Source of the DNA: Rhodoferax sp. | GTDB taxonomy: Bacteria > Pseudomonadota > Gammaproteobacteria > Burkholderiales > Burkholderiaceae_C | Direction: 5' to 3' | Assembly: GCA_008015235.1 (NCBI GenBank) | Contig: SSFF01000004.1 | Span: forward strand, 277,966 to 341,965 | Length of the DNA stretch: 64,000 nt | In this document: positions 60,640 to 64,000 of the stretch, piece by piece | Position numbering within the stretch: position 1 is the stretch's first letter | Layout of the letters: the number at the start of each line of letters is the position of its first letter | The notes under the pieces: generated by a model | Told to the model about the DNA's origin: nothing | The model's database searches: none | Seen by the model: only the letters and a program-made list of their open reading frames with translations | Translations under genes and position numbers: made by a program

Positions 60640-62238
60640 TCAGGATGCATGGTGGGGCAGCGCCAGCATATTGGCACCGGTGGCAGTGTCACTCTGGGCG
60701 TTGAGTTTGAACACGCTGATGGCACGCACCAGACGCTCGGTTTCCTCGCGCATGGACTGGGCGGCGCTGGCTGCTTCTTCCACCATGGCAGCATTTTGCT
60801 GGGTTACGTTGTCCATGCGCTCGATGGCCTGGTTGACGCGTTCGATGCCGACGCTTTGTTCGCGGTTGGCGGCGGTGATCTCGCCCATTATGGTGGCTAC
60901 ACGCTGGACGCTTTCTACCACTTCGTTCATGGTCGATCCAGCCTGGTTGACCAGGCGGCTGCCGGTCTCCACGTTGGACACGGAGTCGTCAATCAGGACC
61001 TTGATTTCCTTGGCGGCGGTGGCCGAACGCTGGGCTAGGCTGCGCACTTCGGAGGCCACCACGGCAAAACCGCGGCCCTGCTCCCCGGCGCGGGCGGCTT
61101 CCACCGCGGCGTTCAGGGCTAGGATATTGGTCTGGAAGGCAATGCCGTCGATCACGCCAATGATGTCTGCAATTTTCTTGCTGGAGGCGTGGATGGCGCC
61201 CATGGTCTGCACCACTTCCGAGACCACAGTGCCCCCCCTGGTGGCGACATGGGACGCCGTGGCTGCGAGTTCGTTGGCTTCCTGGGTCGATTGGGTGTTG
61301 TGGCGCACCACTTCGGTCAGGTCGTGCATCGAGCTGGTGGTTTCCTGCAGCACCTGGGCCTGCTCCACCGTGCGGTCATTGAGCTGGTGGTTGCCCTGGG
61401 CAATTTCCTGCGCCGTCAGTGTCAATGAGTGGGTACTGTGGTTGACCTCACCCACGAGGTGCTTGAGGCCGTCGTTCATTTCTTTCAAACCGGCCATCAT
61501 TTGCCCAACCTCGTCCTTGGTCAGGACCTTGATATCACTGGTCAGGTCGCCCGACGCCACGCGCCGAGTGACGGTGGAAGCCCGTTTGAGCGCAGACACA
61601 ATGCTTTGCGTGACAAAGTAACCCACTACCGTGCTCAGCACCGCGGCGGCCAAGGCCAGCACCAGTACCAGGGTGGTGGTCTGGCTGGCCACCTGGTTGG
61701 AGGTCTCGTTGGCCGTTTCCATCTGGCTGTTCTGGTATTTCACGAAGATGTCCAGAGCCTCGAAGTACTTGGTCTGCAGTGGTCGCATGGAGAACAGGAA
61801 CTTGAGCTGCGCTTCTTCCTTCTTCTCCTGGTTCACCAGGTCAATGAAGGCCTTCTGGTGCGGTTTGAGCTTGTCCCGGATGGCGATGATGGGCTTGAGC
61901 AACTCTCGGCCCTTCTCGTCGGTGATAGTCTTTTCCAGGGTGTCGAAGGCTTCGGCATTGGCGGCCGAGACCTTTTCGATCTTGTCGACCTCGCCCTTGA
62001 TTTGGCCCGGATCCTCCATGATCAGGATACTGAGCATGCTGCGCGAGATTTCATTGATTTGCGCCTTGATCTCGTTGGCAATTGCGGTTTTGGGGTACCG
62101 GTCTTTGATGATGGTGGAAAACTCGGCATTGAGGTCGTTGATGCGCACATACGACAACGAGGCCAGAATGGCCATGAGCGCAATTACCAAGGTGAAACTG
62201 ACCGTCAACCGCTTGCCCAGGCTCATGTTCGAAAACAT
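60640..62238 (-). CDS. Methyl-accepting chemotaxis protein
   Basis: Protein of 532 residues from the ATG at 62238. Two membrane segments (about 10-30 and 185-210) enclose a helical four-bundle sensor domain of the Tar/4HB type; a HAMP domain (about 210-262) and the signalling domain follow, with the hairpin tip AARAGEQGRGFAVVASEVR. No C-terminal pentapeptide for CheR. Ligand unknown. Confidence 0.93.
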   Translation of the reverse strand: MFSNMSLGKRLTVSFTLVIALMAILASLSYVRINDLNAEFSTIIKDRYPKTAIANEIKAQINEISRSMLSILIMEDPGQIKGEVDKIEKVSAANAEAFDTLEKTITDEKGRELLKPIIAIRDKLKPHQKAFIDLVNQEKKEEAQLKFLFSMRPLQTKYFEALDIFVKYQNSQMETANETSNQVASQTTTLVLVLALAAAVLSTVVGYFVTQSIVSALKRASTVTRRVASGDLTSDIKVLTKDEVGQMMAGLKEMNDGLKHLVGEVNHSTHSLTLTAQEIAQGNHQLNDRTVEQAQVLQETTSSMHDLTEVVRHNTQSTQEANELAATASHVATRGGTVVSEVVQTMGAIHASSKKIADIIGVIDGIAFQTNILALNAAVEAARAGEQGRGFAVVASEVRSLAQRSATAAKEIKVLIDDSVSNVETGSRLVNQAGSTMNEVVESVQRVATIMGEITAANREQSVGIERVNQAIERMDNVTQQNAAMVEEAASAAQSMREETERLVRAISVFKLNAQSDTATGANMLALPHHAS

Positions 62239-62378
62239 AGATTTCTTTCCGTTAGCCAAAGAATTCCAACGCACGACCGTGCTAATTAGCGCATGCTCTC
62301 CAGTTTGCCACCAACGCCACGCAAATTTCTTACAAACGGTAGGTAAATTCCCTAATTTTGCGTAACCTTAATGAATCC

Positions 62379-63620
62379 TTAATGCAATTTGGCCGCAAGT
62401 GCCTGGGCGCAAGCGAAAGCGCTGGACCAGGCCCACTGGAAGTTGTAGCCCCCCAGCCAGCCCGTGATGTCTACCACCTCGCCAATGAAGTAGAGCCCGT
62501 TCTGGCGCGATTCCATGCTCTGGCTGGACAGCGCGGTGGTGTCCACGCCCCCGGCGGTGACCTCGGCCTTGGCGTAGCCCTCAGTACCCGTTGGTGTCAG
62601 CTCCCAGCGCGCCAGCTGCTCGCCCAGGGCCTGTAGTGACTTGTCGGACGCTTCATTGACCGGTCGATTCCAGTCGTGGCCGTACAGCGGGCCGCGCGCC
62701 ACCCAGGTATCGGCCAGGCGGGAGGGCACCAGGGCGGCGAGCACATTGGCGATCTTCCTCCGGTTGCCTTCCGCCTTGACCTGCAGCAGCTGCTCGGCCA
62801 CCACGTTGGATGGTGCCAGGTCGAGTCGGATGGTGGCTCCCGGTTGCCAGTAGCTGGAGATTTGCAGCACTGCCGGGCCACTGAGGCCACGGTGTGTGAA
62901 CAGCAGGTCTTCCTGGAAGCGCATCGTGTCCTTCTTGCCCCCAGTGGCGATCTCCACCGGCAGTGACAGGCCGCTGAGTTCGGCAAACGGCGCCCAGGCC
63001 GCGGCATCGAAGGTCAGCGGCACCAGGGCCGGGCGCGTCGGCACCACCGGCAGGTCGAACTGGCGTGCTATCCGGTAGCCCCAGTCGCTGGCGCCGATCT
63101 TCGGAATCGACAAGCCACCGGTGGCTACCACCAGGGCGGCGCAGCGCAAGGTGCCGCGTTCGCTATCTATTTCATAGCTGCTTGCGCCTTTTCCACAGGG
63201 GCTGGAGGCCGAAAAGCGTACTGAATCGAGGGCGCAGGGCTGCCAGTGGGCTACGCCCCCGGCGGTGCATTCGGCCAGCAGCATGTCGATCAGCTGCTGG
63301 GCCGACTGGTCGCAGAACAGCTGGCCCTTGTGCTTTTCGTGGAAGCCGATGCCGTGCTTGCGCACCAGCTCGACAAAGTCGCGCGGGGTATAGCGCGCCA
63401 GGGCCGACTTGGCAAAACGCGGGTTCTGCCCCAGGTAGTTGGCGGCACTGACCTGGGTGTTGGTGAAGTTGCTGCGGCCACCACCGGAAATACGGATTTT
63501 TTCTGCCACGCGGGCGCTGTGGTCGATCAGCACCACGCGCAGGCCCAGTTGCCCGGCCACGGAGGCACAAAAAAGACCGGCGGCGCCGGCGCCGACGATG
63601 GCGACATCAAACTCTGGCAT
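62379..63620 (-). CDS. BaiN/HI0933-type FAD-dependent oxidoreductase
   Basis: Protein of 413 residues from the ATG at 63620. The FAD dinucleotide motif is VAIVGAGAAGLFCA at 6-19, RISGGGRSNFTNT is typical of the HI0933/YhiN family, and VVATGGLSIPKIGASDWGY follows. The family reduces unknown substrates. Residues 137-153 (FSASSPCGKGASSYEIDS) are encoded by an in-frame copy of the interspersed repeat. Confidence 0.88.
   Translation of the reverse strand: MPEFDVAIVGAGAAGLFCASVAGQLGLRVVLIDHSARVAEKIRISGGGRSNFTNTQVSAANYLGQNPRFAKSALARYTPRDFVELVRKHGIGFHEKHKGQLFCDQSAQQLIDMLLAECTAGGVAHWQPCALDSVRFSASSPCGKGASSYEIDSERGTLRCAALVVATGGLSIPKIGASDWGYRIARQFDLPVVPTRPALVPLTFDAAAWAPFAELSGLSLPVEIATGGKKDTMRFQEDLLFTHRGLSGPAVLQISSYWQPGATIRLDLAPSNVVAEQLLQVKAEGNRRKIANVLAALVPSRLADTWVARGPLYGHDWNRPVNEASDKSLQALGEQLARWELTPTGTEGYAKAEVTAGGVDTTALSSQSMESRQNGLYFIGEVVDITGWLGGYNFQWAWSSAFACAQALAAKLH
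63161..63210 (-). repeat. Interspersed repeat, copy 11 (inside the flavoprotein gene)
   Basis: Clear copy (CAGCCCC...GGCGCAAGCAGCTATGAA...GATAGCG on the minus strand), read in frame by the flavoprotein gene. Confidence 0.72.
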
Positions 63621-63718
63621 GCGGGCGAGTGTAGGGGGAAACACTGTTGTTGCCGGGGGAGGGCGGGCCGCAGAATCGGCGGCTTGTTCACTCCAGCCTA
63701 CCCGGCTGCCATGCGCCC

Positions 63719-64000
63719 ATGAATCCCATCGTGTATGCCATTCCCGTATTCATGCTGACCATCGTGCTGGAGGCCTGGTGGGCGTGGCGCAAGCGGCTGC
63801 CGGTGTACGACATCCCCGATGCAGTGACCAGCCTGCACCATGGCTTGCTCAGCCAGGTGATGGGTGTGTTCACCAAGTTCGGCATCTATGCCCTGGTGTA
63901 CGAATCCTTTCGTGCCACCGAGTGGCCCCTGGAGCCTTGGTGGCTGTGGCTGGTGGCGCTGGTGTTCTACGATTTTTGCTACTACTGGGCGCACCGCATG
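63719..64000 (+). CDS. Sterol desaturase/fatty acid hydroxylase family protein (5' part)
   Basis: Ninety-four codons from the ATG at 63719 to the window edge. Hydrophobic N-terminal helix, then IPDAVTSLHHGLLSQ and FYDFCYYWAHRM, the latter containing the first His of the di-iron HX3H-type motifs of this family. Membrane enzyme hydroxylating a lipid. The rest lies right of the window. Confidence 0.85.
   Translation, partial: MNPIVYAIPVFMLTIVLEAWWAWRKRLPVYDIPDAVTSLHHGLLSQVMGVFTKFGIYALVYESFRATEWPLEPWWLWLVALVFYDFCYYWAHRM

Overview
The window reads as a high-GC betaproteobacterial chromosome of the Comamonadaceae type (Rhodoferax/Acidovorax/Polaromonas relatives). This is inferred from the protein families, the suhB-trmJ-cysE and mog-darP-pmbA gene orders, and a short interspersed repeat remembered from that family; no database search was possible. 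About the first 28-31 kb is an integrated temperate siphovirus. The rest is ordinary chromosome.

Prophage, control region (1-6.6 kb). The layout is that of lambda. A leftward early promoter with two operators lies at 396-435, upstream of an unknown gene. A leftward operon follows in the other direction of reading: repressor, then an AAA ATPase, then a subtilisin-like protease. The ATPase and protease match the IetA/IetS pair and sit where lambda carries rexA-rexB. A rightward promoter region with the same operator at 4878-4942 precedes a Cro-like gene. The repressor has no S24 self-cleavage domain; its C-terminal half looks like a PD-(D/E)XK nuclease fold. Small genes of alternating strand, separated by copies of one repeat, fill 4.95-6.6 kb.

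Prophage, replication and structure (6.6-28.8 kb). A CII-family regulator and a TOPRIM/helicase primase are followed by iteron-like GTGCAGGG repeats. Then come a minor tail Z-like protein, terminase (Nu1/GpA type), a Mor-like activator, gpW, portal, protease-capsid fusion, cement protein, head-tail joining protein, tail terminator, tail tube, tail chaperone with a -1 frameshift (A AAA AAC), tape measure, two tail-tip/fibre proteins, holin-like proteins and a GH108 endolysin. Three small leftward genes and a strong terminator close this part. No integrase is visible; it is probably left of the window.

Junction (29-31.1 kb). umuDC, with an SOS box lying on the umuD start codon, lies between the phage genes and a leftward tRNA-Leu(CAA). 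The tRNA 3' end faces the prophage, which is the usual geometry for integration into a tRNA gene.

Chromosome (31.1-64 kb). Cysteine synthesis (cysM, cysE), a NUDIX hydrolase, a TusA-family protein, valS, two MaoC-type hydratases, yaaA, an alpha/beta hydrolase, queF, a bacteriohemerythrin coupled to a GGDEF-EAL protein, dinB coupled to a UbiA-family prenyltransferase, a periplasmic binding protein, a Pat-type lysine acetyltransferase, an FMN L-lactate dehydrogenase-like enzyme, a second PAS-GGDEF-EAL protein, suhB, trmJ, mog, darP, pmbA, a YqeY protein, rpsU, a chalcone-isomerase-like protein, a chemoreceptor, a BaiN/HI0933-type flavoprotein and the start of a sterol-desaturase-family gene. 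Eleven copies of the same 45-50 bp repeat are scattered through phage and chromosome, several of them read in frame inside proteins. I saw no CRISPR array, insertion sequence or rRNA.
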